From Mallotus nudiflorus (Eukaryota; Streptophyta; Magnoliopsida; Malpighiales; Euphorbiaceae), in the NCBI GenBank assembly GCA_947683625.1, contig CANTUR010000125.1, positions 62,001-126,000 on the forward strand: a DNA stretch of 64,000 nucleotides, read 5' to 3'. The position numbers and the translations under genes are program-made. Shown piece by piece: positions 24,901 through 36,591 of this stretch (position 1 is its first letter; each line of letters starts with the position of its first letter). A model generated the notes under the pieces. That model did no database searches. It was not told where the DNA came from and saw only the letters and a list, made by a program, of their open reading frames with translations.

Positions 24901-25062
24901 CCGGGAAAATTTTACGTAAAATACTGAAAATAATAGACAGTAATTAAAATAGGTTTAAAATACATATTAACTCATAAAAATATCATATAAAATACAAAAA
25001 ATCACTGACACTGCATATCCCGGTACAGTGTAAAAATATTTTTAAAATTACGGGATATTACA
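22000..25062 (-). repeat. 5' LTR of the Tekay element
   Basis: Same length and content as 13917-16979. In this orientation it is upstream of Gag-Pol and would carry the promoter. An inverted repeat (ATATCCCG and CGGGATAT, about 30 bp apart) sits at the outer LTR edge in all three LTR copies. Confidence 0.95.
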
Positions 25063-25272
25063 AAGTTCTATTCTTGGCTTAAGAACAAATATTTTATATA
25101 TTATTGGAAATCCATATGTGTTTTAATATCTATGTAACAAGTCTATATAATAGAGAAAATCAACACTAAAGTCATATAAAACATCTATATCACCACTCAA
25201 ATATTCAAGCTTTCCCTTGATCCACTCCTAAGTTCCACCAAAATGGAACACTAGATTAATAAGAGTAGTCAT
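25063..25272 (-). pseudogene. MuDR-type transposase remnant, N-terminal start
   Basis: From an ATG at 25272 the minus strand reads TLINLVFHFGG, then KLEYLSGDIDVLYDF, a form typical of MULE transposase N-termini. It runs up to the Tekay insertion and continues at 13916 with EHDLFLVHDDNIIKKVL. At least two in-frame stops (after FGGT and after LLHRY) make it non-functional. The 440 bp further right to the inverted repeat are AT-rich and presumably hold the promoter. Confidence 0.75.
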
Positions 25273-25712
25273 TGCATTGACAAACAAAAAAAATAAAAAA
25301 AATATATAATAATTTTGACAACAACATCACACATCTAACGTCATTAATCTAACACAAGATTCATGTGCAATTGATGAAATTCAACTTACCTCAAGCTTTG
25401 ACCCAACTGTCAACAAATCTTCGCCCTTTTTTAACCTTCAAATGCAAAGAAATGACATTGCTTTTTCTTGTTTTTGGAAAGTAAAACGATCAAATATTAA
25501 GGTTAGAAATAGAGAATAAGGTGAAAATTGGGGGGTTTTTCCTTCTTTTTGCATTTATGGAAAATGGTATATGGTAGTTGGCATTTAATGTAAAAAACGC
25601 CAATCCTTAAGCTTTCATGAATGGTCAGCTTTTGTGGCTTCGGTGGGCTCCTTTATATCTTGTATGGTCTCCATGTCATCATTAATTTAAACAGTGCTCT
25701 GATATTTAATTA

Positions 25713-25842
25713 GCTTCGTCGTTTAAGAAGGGCTCATTTAACCCTTTTTTATTAAACCCTAATTTATTTAAGCTAGAAAAAAAATTAAGGGGCATATTTG
25801 AGCTTCAGGGTAAACTTGGGGAGTTTAAATGAACCTTATCCC
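25713..25842 (-). repeat. Right terminal inverted repeat of the MULE
   Basis: Inverted copy of 5969-6097. It ends CCTTATCCC at 25834-25842, directly followed by TTTTCAC. Confidence 0.85.
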
Positions 25843-26062
25843 TTTTCACTCGGCAGAGAATTAGATGGATTTTAGTTTGCTAACCTTAATAGGTGGAGAG
25901 ATGACCTATTTATATATTTGGATAACTTTAAATCTGGTACATCCATCAAATACCAAAATCAATGGCTTATGTTTATTTCATTGTTAAATAGGAACCCTAA
26001 CCAAATAGGAAACCTAAATTAAATATTAAATATGGCCCTAAAATTTTGGACCACTTCTAACA
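25843..26062 (-). repeat. Proximal part of the copia 3' LTR
   Basis: On the minus strand it starts TGTTAGAAGTGG right after a purine tract (AGTGGGAGAA, 26063-26072). A TATA box (TATATAAATA, 25907-25916) lies inside. It breaks at the MULE and appears to continue at 5968-5837. No 5' LTR was found to the right, so the copia copy is truncated. Confidence 0.7.
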
Positions 26063-26439
26063 TTCTCCCACTTAGTCTGATAGTTCATGACATTAATATT
26101 TAACAGTGTAAACATAAGGTGCATATAATTAAATTTCATAATATCATTTTTTAATCATGATTAACCTTAACATAATAAATTACATACTGAGAGTTATGGT
26201 GGTCATACACTTTCAAATCGCATACTCTTTCCATATACTACAACATTAGTAACTTATCAAGTTAGATTACATAAGTTATATATAAATAACTTAATGTCCA
26301 TTTAATTGTCTTAAAGACACATTAATTTTCTTGTTCAAAACATTAAGCATATACAAGCATAAGGAATAAGAAATAATTTGATAAAGTCAGAAATAAATCA
26401 CATTAATGAGCTCAAAAGTGTCATAACATCATCATAATT

Positions 26440-27885
26440 AATCTTCAATACTACTAAGACCCATTTTATGTACATGTTCTTTAAATGTCTCTGGTTGTAA
26501 GCCTTTAGTTAAAGGATCTGCAATTATAAGATCCGCTCTAATATGTTTAATGCACACTCTTTTTTTCTAAATCTCCTCCTTGACAGTAAAGTCCTTCAAT
26601 TTTATATGTTTAGCACCTCTGGAATATTTTTCATTTTGGAGAAGAAAACTATTGTGGAATTATCATAATAAATTTTTAGTGGCTTAGTAATGGTGTTGAC
26701 AATTTGAAGTCTTGAAATAAAGTTCCACAGCCATAATGCATGAATTGTAGCTTCATAATAAGCTACAAACTCTACTTCCATAGTGGATGAGGCAATGACA
26801 GATTGTTTAGCACTTTTTAATGAAATTGCTCATTTTCTTAACAGGAACAGATAACCAAAAGTTGACTTTCTATTATCAACATATCCAGCAAAATCTGAAT
26901 CTGAATATCCAATCACTTTTAACTGATCCAACTTCCTAAATATGAGTATATAATCCTTAGTTCCTTAAAGGTATATCATCATTTTCTTTACGGCTTTCCA
27001 ATGATCATTACTAGGGTTACTTTGATATCAGCCTAACATTCCAATCATGAAGCTAATATCAAGTCTTATGCAAGTTTGCAAATACATCAAGCTATCCATG
27101 ATAGAAGCATATAGAATAGATTCCATTTGCTTATGTTCCACATCATTCTTTGGACATCGCATAAGACTAAATTTATCTCTTTTTTGTATTGGGACAACAC
27201 TTGCTGAACAGTTGTTTATATTAAACCTCTTAAGAATCTTTTTGGTGTAAGATTTCTGAGACAATACTAACAATCCTTGTGATATTTTTCTGGATATTGA
27301 AATTCCAATCACATAAGATTCCTCTCCTATATCCTTCATCTTAAAATTCTTAGAGAGAACATTTTTAGTCTCATACAAGATGGCTAAATCATTAGTAGCA
27401 AGTAAAATATCATCAACTTATAGAACCAAAAATATAAACTTACTCCCACTTATCTTTCGGTAAATGCACTAATTAATGATGTTTTCATAAAAATTGAAAG
27501 ATGTAGTAGTATTATTGAACTTAATATACCATTGCCTGAAATCTTGTTTAAATCCATATATTGATTTCTTAAGTTTACACTCCATGTGATCCTTTTTTTC
27601 CATGGAAAAAACTTCAGTTTGATCCATATCAATTTCTTCCTCTATGTCCCTATGAAGAAAGGCTATTTTCACATCCATTTGCTGTAACTCTAAATCATAT
27701 TGAGCTACTAAAGCTATAATGATTCTTAATGAATATTTCTTGGAAACATATGAAAATGTCTCTTTATAATCAATGTCATCCTTTTGAGTATAACCCTTGG
27801 CAACAAATCTGGCTTTAAACCATTTGATATTACCATTTGAGTCATCTTTTCCCAACATAAGAATCCATAAAAGTGCTTGTTGCAC
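26440..27885 (-). pseudogene. Ty1/copia pol remnant, RT and RNase H
   Basis: Broken minus-strand frames read, in order, WFKARFVAKGYTQ and QMDVKIAFLHRD (27885-27469), KSIYGFKQ, VDDILLAT (near 27410), then SLMYLQTCIRLDISF and GYSDSDFAG, SVIASSTMEVEFVA of the RNase H (near 26780-26900). These are hallmark copia motifs. The 3' end of pol is at about 26440, followed by about 370 bp of untranslated DNA and the LTR. Stops and frameshifts are numerous, and integrase and Gag are not recognisable, so only the 3' half survives. Confidence 0.85.
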
Positions 27886-29489
27886 CTTTGTTAGAAACTA
27901 AGGTATAAATTAGATTTTGATTGTCAAAATCAGATGCCTTTGGATAACTTTATTTGCCTTAATTTGTTATATGTTGACATACCAGTCATCATAACTAGAT
28001 ATTGATTTTCTAAATTGCAAGCTATATGATTGCTTTATTTACCTTCACCATAGGCTGGATTAGCTATCACATTCTTTAAATTCTTACTTTCAAAAGTAGA
28101 AGCTGGAGCTGAAATTGAAACCGAAACTAAAGTTGAAGGAGTATTACAATAAGAAAAGTCATATTTTCTTACCCTTTTACTTGGTATTGTCTTCTTGCAA
28201 ACTGGTTTAGCTTTCACTAACTTTTTTGTTGTTTTTTTTTCTTTTTGTTTGGTTTCCTCTTTAATTTACAAAAAAGATAACTGTCTTGCTCAAACACATA
28301 ACAACAGTACAATGAGTACAATTCAAGCTATGCGCCATAAATTATTACAAGAAAAATATTTAAAAGTTGTAACACTAAAACCTCAAGGAAACAATTATTA
28401 CAGAATCTACAATTCCTGTTATAATGTGTTCTATTTATGGAAAACTCAAATTTTAAACAATTAGGTAAGTGGAATTTGTATTTTCAGGAATAGCATACCT
28501 CAATAAGGAAAAAGAAAAGGGAGGACAAAAAGGGGCAACTCGTTACCATATAAGTGTGAAATAAATTCTTAGCAGTTACCCTAAAAGGGTCGTGAAGTTG
28601 AGCAATGTAAGCATATTACATTGCAACAAATACAGTGGAATTAGGATTATGGTACAAAAATGAACTCCTTGTTTGCTAGGAATCAGGATTATGGTGTAAC
28701 CATGATTTGCTAGGAATCACCCTTAGGCTTTCATGATCCGCCATCCTTTACCTCTTATAGTTTATATTTCATAATACTCACAAGGATAAAGAGATTAGAA
28801 CTCTTTATATCTAAAACGGCTAATGGATTTGCCAATAAGGAATACTGAACAATTTTCTGTAAAATATTTTATGCTGCAAATACACCACTCCTCCAACAAT
28901 AGAGGATTGAAACAAAAAAGGAGAGAGCTCACATAGAATAGAAGAGGAAAAAAATACAATATAGTAGAAAACAAAAGGAGAAAAGAAAAGCAAAATATCA
29001 AAAGAGAAGAGATGGAACATTTGTCTTTATTTGCAATGGAACATAAATTGCTAACTAATTAATTAAACTGACCTTTTGAGGAATGAGAAAATTAATGTAA
29101 CTGAAGGGAAGATTTTTGAGCGACAGAGAAGAAGATAAAAAGAATACAAATTTGAGTAAAACACCATTTAGTTGTTCTATTTTGGGGGTGGAGAAAAAAA
29201 AACCAAATTTAAAGCCGATGGGTTGCAATTTTAGCAAGTGATTTGTCAAAATTTTGAAGCATCACTTGTGGAGTTCAACTTTATATATTTATATAGATAT
29301 AGATCTTCCTGTTTTCCTTAAAAAAAAGTCTTCCCATTTGGAAAATCCTTACCCATTGGGTAGCACAAAAATAGAAATTAACTAGTTATTTTTTTATTTA
29401 AACTATTGGTATTTAGAATTTATTAAATTCTAATTAAACTGATTTGATTTGAGTAAGATCATAAGGAAATATTTTGAATTATTTAATAT
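27886..29489. other. Unassigned AT-rich sequence right of the copia remnant
   Basis: A minus frame at 28035-28217 might belong to the damaged copia element but shows no known motif. The rest has runs of A and T and no gene, RNA or repeat that I can name. Confidence 0.4.
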
Positions 29490-30270
29490 ATATAAAATAT
29501 GATGTCAGGTACAATTATGTAACTGAAATAAGTAAAAATTTATGTTTAATTTATTTACTTTCATCATCTGCAACCTTTTTCATTTCTAACTTGTAATTTG
29601 ACTTTAATTAATCTCTTCTCTTGCCACATAACACAAAAGTACAATACCTTTCATTCAGATAAAATCCTAAGGTTATATACATATTTGAAAAAAAATCTAT
29701 TTTAATTATTTATCAACATTCAGATTTAATAAGCTTAAATAATACTTTAACATCTTAATTAATTCTGTTGCTATGTGCTTCAAACTTTATAAAGGTATAT
29801 GTTTATTTTTAATAGTTTGATCAAAATGATTAAAGATTTTTAGGTTGATTTGCACTCTCTTTATAAGTTAATTATTGTAACCATGGTTTATTAATTACTT
29901 TTATATTTTTTATCATACATTATAATATTTTTCATCACATATTTTAACCACAGCTATTGCACTACTCCTATAATACTAATTATTAGCCATTTGTTTTTAT
30001 ATTTTTCCTTTTTAATAATTAATTATTTTAATGTCTCACCGCCATTGCAATTTGTGTGCCATAATTTTTTGCTTAAATGTTTTCATTTCTATGTTCTTTT
30101 GCATTACTAAAGATAATGCTACTTTTACAATTTCACATTTCTTTACCACCTGTCTAGCATCACAATTTCATGAAAAGGTCTACAAGTAGTTAAAATGTTA
30201 AAAGTATGGATATTAGTTTGAACTTCAACTTCTTCACGGTATTGGAAATTAATCCTATCTATATAAGTTC
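29490..30270 (+). repeat. Orphan copy of the resistance-gene 5' flank
   Basis: It aligns with the DNA upstream of R-gene copy 1 (about 32850-33620), clearly over 29722-30005 against 32962-33242 (shared for example TTTGATCAAAATGATTAAAG and TTGATTTGCACTC), and again near 30120-30180 (TTTCACATTTCTTT). No NBS-LRR start follows, so it marks a copy whose gene is gone. Confidence 0.75.
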
Positions 30271-31794
30271 TTAAAAAAAAGAAATTCCGCTATAAGGTCC
30301 CTTTACTTGGTATTAGAGAAAAGATATTTATAGCGACCTACTTTAAATGGTGAGCCATAAATTTGTCAAAAAACACACCACTCTAATTAATACTGTCCAT
30401 ACTCATGAGACAGTATTATCTTTAAAAAAATTGAAAAAATTATGTTCTACACTATGTTTGACCTAAATATTTTAAAAAATACGGTGAATTTTTTTTTCAA
30501 ATGCTTAACTCTTTGCTTTGCTTTTTTATTTTTTTCTTTTTCTTTTTAATTTATACGATTTTTTCTTGTTCTTGTTCAAAAGTAAATGAAGAAAAAATAG
30601 ACAATAAACATATGCAGGTTCCTTTTATTTTTTTAACTTCTTTCAAAACTAAATCTCTTTTACTCTCTACTAAAAGAAGTAGAGAAGAGGCAATTACATA
30701 AACCTAAAACTACATTGAAAAACATTGAACACTGTCAAAAATGGACATAATTAAGACGTTGTGATGATATAGACGACAACAACAACCTGATTTTTTTTTT
30801 CTTAAAAAACAACCTGAAAAAGAAACAAATAATGATGCTGAAGAAAAAATAGATAAAAAACCTTTTTTATTTATAGATGAGTTTCAAAAGAAGAAGAAGA
30901 TGATGATGACGACGACTTTCGAATGTTTTGTAGGCATTTGTCAAAAGAAACATGAAAATAACAAACAAAAATAGAAAATAAGTTCATAAAATTAAAAAAG
31001 AACCAACTAAAAAGATAAAAATAACTACAAAAATAACAAAAAAAATCATAAAAATAACCGTCAAAACAACCATAAATTAATCAAATTAAACCCATTACAA
31101 AACTCAAATTCTATTTTTTTCAAAAGAAAATTTTACTTTCAAAATTACTCACTCACTCTTTATCTTTAAGGTTTTTGTTGACAATTAAAAGGAAAAGACC
31201 GAAAAAAGTAAAAATTAGATCAACAAATAAAAAAATTATGGATAAGAATTTTTGAAGAGAGACGATATTATACAAGAGAACTCAAAGAAAGGAAAAGAAA
31301 AAAACTAGAGAGAAAAAGAGAGAAGAATGAAAAGACTGAAATAAATAATTAAAAGAAACTGCATAGAAAGAAAGAAAAAAAACCGTAGTGAAAAAATGAA
31401 AAAGAAAAAAAAGAAAAAATACAGAAAAAAAAGAAAAAATTCGTATATTTGAAAGAATTTTTCCTTGTTTCGTGTTTTTATAAATTTTTTTAATAAAACT
31501 GAAAATATTTTTCTTTATTTTATACATTTTTGAAAAAATACCAATTTTTTTTTTGTCTTTTGCGGCTTCATCACCGACCGCTCGTCTACTTTTCTTCTTG
31601 ATACTTTGAGAATTTGGATGAAAGTTTTGAGCTGATTAAGCTTCAGGTACCTTGCTTTGTGAACTTTTTTTTTTTTTTTTTTGTTAATTTGAATTTGGAT
31701 GTAAATTAATTATCATTATGAAAATTTTTCATTTTATATTTTGTGAATATAAGATCATTTGTGCATTTAATGTTGTGTCAAGGGTAAATTAGTA
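30271..31794. other. Low-complexity AT-rich spacer
   Basis: Poly-A and poly-T runs, GAA/GAT/GAC triplet runs near 30887-30916 and a long A/G-rich tract at 31270-31440. Reading frames here are composed of Phe, Ser and Lys only and are not genes. It lies where the coding part of a lost R gene would be expected, but nothing R-like remains. Confidence 0.5.
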
Positions 31795-31965
31795 CATGCC
31801 TCTCAATTAGACAACATGAAATCAAGGCTGCGGCAACTGATGAACTAGTGTTGGTTCTGGGGCTTAATAGACAAATATACATTGCTACGACAGGTTGCAG
31901 CAAATCATCAATCTGATGTTTGGAGGCTGCATGCCTTTCTCTAGGTATCAAGAATCAATCTGATG
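31795..31965 (+). repeat. Orphan copy of the resistance-gene 3' flank
   Basis: CTGATGAA, TGTTGGTTCTGGGGC and the following TAGACAAAT-ACAT and GTTGCAGCAAAT stretches match the DNA downstream of R-gene copy 1 at about 36900-37015. With the orphan 5' flank at 29490-30270 it frames the place of a lost gene copy. Confidence 0.6.
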
Positions 31966-32129
31966 ATTCTAAGTACCAGTGACATATATAATATTTTTTT
32001 TATTACTTCTAAGCAATATGTCTCTTTTTACGTGAGTTCTAGTTGGAGGTCTAACTCATCACTTCTTGGCACCCGAGAGTGGAGAGGGCTTCAACACTAA
32101 TGAGCTTCTGATTTGGTGCGAAGGTCAAT

Positions 32130-32745
32130 TTACCGATCAATTCTCTTGCTAAACTGGAGCAGCACTTAAAGCCATTATACAAGCTCTTCAATTTGATCTC
32201 TTCTTAACATGTATCTCTAACTATTTTACTGATTTTGATAACATTTTTGTTCTCTTCTTAACATCAGCTATTGCTTGGTATCTGATATATAGCGTCCAAT
32301 GCTGTTATTGAAGGTGATTCTACATCGGCTATTGCTTGGATATCTGGTTCCACAATAGCTTCACGAAAGCTAGCAAAGTGATAATGCATTTGCTGATCAA
32401 TTAGCTAAACAAGGAATTCAGACCTTTTAGCTCACTGCTAAACCAGCAATCGACTTTCAAATCTGCTTGTTTCTCTAAGGATGCTGGAAACTTGTGTTTA
32501 CAAGTATTTATCAATTCTGTAACTGCTGTAGCTAAACTATATATATGCTATAATTGTTTTTTTTTTCTTTCTTGTTTATTATCAGTTAGTTTCTGTTTGA
32601 CGTATTTCTATTTTGTACTGCTTACCAACCACTACTATAACCAGGTCTGTTGGCCTGGGTTTAGCTGCATTCCTTTGCTTAGTTTTTCCTGCTTTTCTCC
32701 TTCAATAAAATTTCATATATATCCAAGAAGGAAAAAACTCTTTTG
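32130..32745 (+). pseudogene. LINE 3' end with RNase H domain, degenerate
   Basis: Frames read AALKAIIQALQFD, then VIEGDSTSAIAWISG and DQLAKQGIQT, the helix, catalytic strand and C-terminal motif of the RNase H-like domain found at the end of plant L1-type LINE ORF2. Stops break it. Downstream a C-rich, T-rich stretch and CAATAAAATTTCATATAT look like a LINE 3' UTR. The reverse-transcriptase part is missing, as in 5'-truncated copies. Confidence 0.6.
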
Positions 32746-32829
32746 ATTTCATCTCAGAATTTCTGATAAAATGTATTTGAATAAAATGGTTCAATTATTT
32801 TTCCCTTTATTTTTTTTTGGGTCAAACTA

Positions 32830-33767
32830 AGATATATTATGCTAATATATATAAAATCTGATGTCCTGAAAAAAGAAAAAAAAATTCTGATGTCCTGAAA
32901 TAAGCAAAAAATTTCTGTTTAATTTATTCTTTTAAAAGAAAATTCTGTTTAATTTATTTAACAGTCAGATTTAATAAGCTTAAATAATACTTTAACAACT
33001 TAATGAATTATGTTCCTTTGTGCTTCAAACTTGATAAAAGTATATGTTTATTTTTTGTAGTTTGATCAAAATGATTAAAGATTTTTAGGTTGATTTGCAC
33101 TCCCTTATAACTTATAAGGTCGTTATTTTAACCATGGTTTAATAATTACTTTTATATTTTTTATCACATATTTTAATCATAATTGTTGCACTACTTTTAT
33201 AATACTAATGATTATTAGCCACTTGCTTTTATATTTCACCTTTTTTTGTAATTAATTATTTGTGTCCCACCACCACCACAATTTGCTATTATATTTGTGC
33301 CCTTATTTTTGTTTTATTTTATCTTTATTATTATTAGATGAAAGTATATTTTATTATTGAATAATAATTATTGATAAAATATATTTTATTTACAAAATGA
33401 AATAACAATAGAAATAAAATAACGATAAAATATACCTTAAACTTAATTGCAAAATTTTTTAATAATTTAATTAAAAAATTGACTTTGGCGGTACAAGGGT
33501 AATTTTGTCGAATGCGATAAAACTTTATCTTATCGCTAAGCGAATGCTTCTTCTACAGTTTCACATTTCTTTTCCACCTCACAATTCCATGATAAGTTCC
33601 CTTTATTTCATTAAAAAAAAAAAAAAATGGAAAAGAAGGACCCAGTTCTTTTATAGAAATCCTGCAGACCTACCGCTACATTGATTAGTTCCGATTCCAG
33701 CTTTCACCCCTTAATTGTCTACTGCTTAGCTTTCTTTTTTCCTTATCAATATTCCTTACCTTTGAAT
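32830..33767 (+). promoter_or_regulatory. 5' flank and promoter region of R-gene copy 1
   Basis: Shared among the R-gene copies: a segment beginning TTGCACTACTT and containing ATTATTAGCCA recurs at 29957, 33190, 52207 and 62891, each some 230 to 580 bp before the start codon or the place where one would be. No TATA box can be assigned with confidence among the many AT runs. Confidence 0.5.
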
Positions 33768-36591
33768 ATGGCAGTGGCTGATGTACTTGTTTCTAAAGTT
33801 CTGGAGATGCTGATTTCTGGCATTTATAGTGAGGCAGAGCAAAAGGTTAAGCTTGTTGTTGGTGTCGAGAAAGAGGTGAAAATGCTCACTGACAATCTCC
33901 ACTCCATCCAAGCTGTGCTCTTTGATGCAGAGAAGAGGCAGCTGAAGGAGGAAACAGTCAAACTATGGCTCCGAAGGCTGAAAAACATATTGTACGACAT
34001 TGATGATGTTTTGGACGACTGGAGCACTGAACTTCTGAAATCAGAAATTGAAGGAGATGATTATGAATATGCTCCCAAGCCTAAAATAGCTAAGGTATGG
34101 CCTTCTTTCCTATCCTCTCTCTTTTGCACTCGTGATGATGGTTTCCGCCATGACATTGCTGTCAAGATAAGAGAGCTAAATGAAAGTCTGGACGTCATCG
34201 ACCAAACAGAAAATTGATTATAACTTTCTTCCAGTGGAAGGTAATGGAGGTGTTGAACGTGTGATGACTACCTCTGTTGTTAATATGCCTGAAGTAAAAC
34301 GTAGAGAGCAAGATGAAAATAGAGTGATAAATTTATTGTTGGCTGAGAGTGCTGGAACACCGAACCCTCATGTCATATCTGTGGTAGGGATGGGAGGGAT
34401 AGGGAAGACAACCCTCACAAAAATGGTGTATAACGAAGACAGGGTGAAGTCCCATTTTGATAAAACAATATGGGTTTGTGTCTCTAGTCCATTTGATGAG
34501 AATAGGATTGCCAAGGCCATTCTTGAATCTCTTTCAGATGCTGCCTCAAATTTTGTTGAATAGCAAACCAAGGTGCAAAAAATTCGACAATACATTGAGG
34601 GGAAAAAGTTCTTACTTGTTCTGGATGACGTTTGGAATGAAGACAGCAACAAGTGGGGACGAGTAGAAGAATTTCTCAGGTGTGGTTCCTCAGGAAGCAA
34701 AGTTCTGGTAACTACACGCAGCGAGAAAGTTGCAGAAATTATGGGGCATAGAGATCACATGATCCGACTTGGATTGTTGTCCAGTGAGGAATGCTGGTCC
34801 ATATTTAGTCAACTTGTATTCTTGGAAAGTACTAGCATGCAGTGCAATAGTAGTTTAGTAGAAATTGGTAGAAAAATTGTTGCTAGGTGTAAGGGTTTGC
34901 CTCTTGCTGAATAGGAGGTCTTTTGCGGTGTAAAGATTCTGTAGAGGAGTGGCAAAAAGTCTTAGATAGTGAACTGTGGGAAGTAGAGGAAGTTGAAAGA
35001 GGTGTTTTAGCCCCATTGTTGTTAAGTTATCATGACTTATCCTCACCACTGAAACAGTGTTTTTTGTATTGTGTCCTCTTCCCTAAGGACCATAGGATGA
35101 GCAAAAAGAAATTGATTGGGATGTGGATGAGTCAAGGTTATCTTAGGGCAACGAGAAGTAAGGATATGATGGAGATAGGTGAGGAATATTTTCAGCACTT
35201 AGCTAAGCGCTCTTTCTTTCAGGATTTTGAGGAAGATGAATTGGACATGAGCAATAGTTACCATAAGATGCATGATTTGGTTCATGATTTTGGTCAATCT
35301 ATCATGAAAAACGAAAGTGTTTGCCTCGAGGTCAATAGTACTGATTGTGTAGATCCAAGGATAGATTTCAATTTTGCTAATGAAATACGGCATGCGGTGA
35401 TTGTGGTAGCCCAAAGAGAGGCCGTATTTCCTAGCTGTGTCTATAACTTTAAAACATTACGTAGTCTCAGATTTCTCTACGTATGTGGTTTCAATGGTTC
35501 AAGCAGCCTTACTTGCTGACTATTGTATATTCAATGAACTGATGTGTTTGAGATCATTGAGCTTAAGTGACTGTTGGATTAGAGTAATTCCGTTGAATAT
35601 AAATAAATTGATTCATTTGCGAGAGCTCGACTTGTCTGGAAATCCAATGCTAACGAAGTTGCCTGAAACAGTATGTAATTTGTATAATTTACAAACCTTA
35701 GTCTTGGATAAGTGTACTTACATGGAATCGTTACCTCAAGGGATGGGAAAACTTATTAATTTGAGGTGTCTGTATAATATTGGGTGTGAATTACTGTGGT
35801 TGCCAAAAGGTCTTGGTAGATTAAGTGGTCTTCAGAGATTAAGCTGGCTCAACATTTGCCATGATGACGAACAAGAAGAAGCATCACTATCTCTTCGAGA
35901 TGTGGAAAACCTCAATCACCTTGGTGGTTGTTTGGAGATAAGATGGAGCAGACAACATAAGGCAGATGTGGATGTGAGAGACGCTAGGCAGGCTCAGTTG
36001 AAGGCAAAAAAACACCTCACTCAATTGGTTCTGCATTTCTTTTTGGGAGATGGAGCTGAGTGGAGGAAAGAAGGTGAAGATGAAGAGTTATTAGAAGCTT
36101 TAGAGCCTCCTCCAAACTTGAAATATTTGCAGATATTTAATTACCAAGGCATCAAAATGTGCAGTTCAAATTGGATGTCGTCGCTGAGTTTTCTTAGAGA
36201 GCTTCGTATCTGTTGTTGGAGAAACTGTGAGCAAGTGCCTCCACTGGGAAAATTGCCTTCCCTTGAATCTCTTACAATCGATACTTTCGAGAGATTAAAA
36301 AAAGTTGGTGGGGAATTTCTCGGGATGGATCATCATCACCATGAGGTTGGTGCTGCTATTGGCACCAATATTAGTACTGCAATAATATTATTCCCTAAAT
36401 TGGCAGAATTGGAGTTCAGAGCGATGAATGAGTGGGAAGAATGGAATTATGAAAGTGAAGTTAATGATGCGATTTTAAAAATAATGCCATGTCTTTCTAC
36501 TTTGACCCTTCGGGGCTGTCCAAAGTTGAAGAAATTGCCATATTACATCCGCCAAAACACTTCACTCGAAATTAATGTCTTGGAAATGTGA
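33768..36591 (+). pseudogene. CC-NBS-LRR resistance gene copy 1 (RGA type), broken
   Basis: Reading-frame pieces cover a whole CNL protein: coiled-coil domain from MAVADVLVSKVLEML (33768-34217), NB-ARC with P-loop GMGGIGKTT near 34390, kinase-2 KKFLLVLDDVW near 34606, GSKVLVTTR, GLPL near 34893, CFLYCVLFPK and KMHDLVHDF near 35260, then about a dozen LRRs to 36591. Such proteins are cytoplasmic receptors for pathogen effectors. Against copy 3 the lesions are: one extra A at 34201 (frameshift), TTG to TAG at 34561-34563, a short deletion and TAG at 34908-34914, and a frameshift just before the stop at 35517-35519. The C-terminus may be shifted too. Synonymous-looking similarity to copy 3 is high, so decay is recent. 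Confidence 0.9.

Larger units (their letters stand above)
13917..25062 (-). mobile_element. Complete Tekay-clade Ty3/gypsy chromovirus
   Basis: The element is 11,146 bp, flanked by AAGTT (13912-13916 and 25063-25067). Its two LTRs are 3063 bp each, offset by exactly 8083 bp with no length change. By eye I found only two substitutions, near 14268-14274 against 22351-22357. It has a primer-binding site for initiator tRNA-Met, a purine tract and an uninterrupted Gag-Pol. Long LTRs, a single fused polyprotein and a C-terminal chromodomain-like segment point to the Tekay (Del) clade. It has all the parts of an autonomous element, and the near-identical LTRs mean a very recent insertion. Confidence 0.95.
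5969..25842 (-). mobile_element. Mutator-like element (MULE) with nested retrotransposons
   Basis: Two inverted ends of about 130 bp (5969-6097 and 25713-25842) start with GGG(A)ATAAGGTTCATTTAA and align over their length. They are flanked by the direct repeat TTTTCAC (5962-5968 and 25843-25849). Without the two Tekay insertions and their duplications the element is about 5.5 kb. It holds a MuDR-type transposase on the minus strand and a GRF zinc-finger gene on the plus strand, both broken, so it is non-autonomous now. MULE duplications are usually 8-11 bp; only 7 bp match here, which fits an aged insertion. Confidence 0.85.

Noticed and set aside
28035..28217. Minus-strand frame as a copia Gag or integrase piece
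   Set aside because: No zinc knuckle, HHCC or DDE motif can be seen; kept as unassigned.
31282..31527. Phe-rich membrane-like protein
   Set aside because: It is an A/G-rich tract read on the other strand; no initiation context or homology is apparent.
33768..36591. R-gene copy 1 as a functional gene with introns that skip the lesions
   Set aside because: The lesions lie inside conserved domains, no intron-like stretches surround them, and copy 3 is uninterrupted at the same places as far as the window shows.
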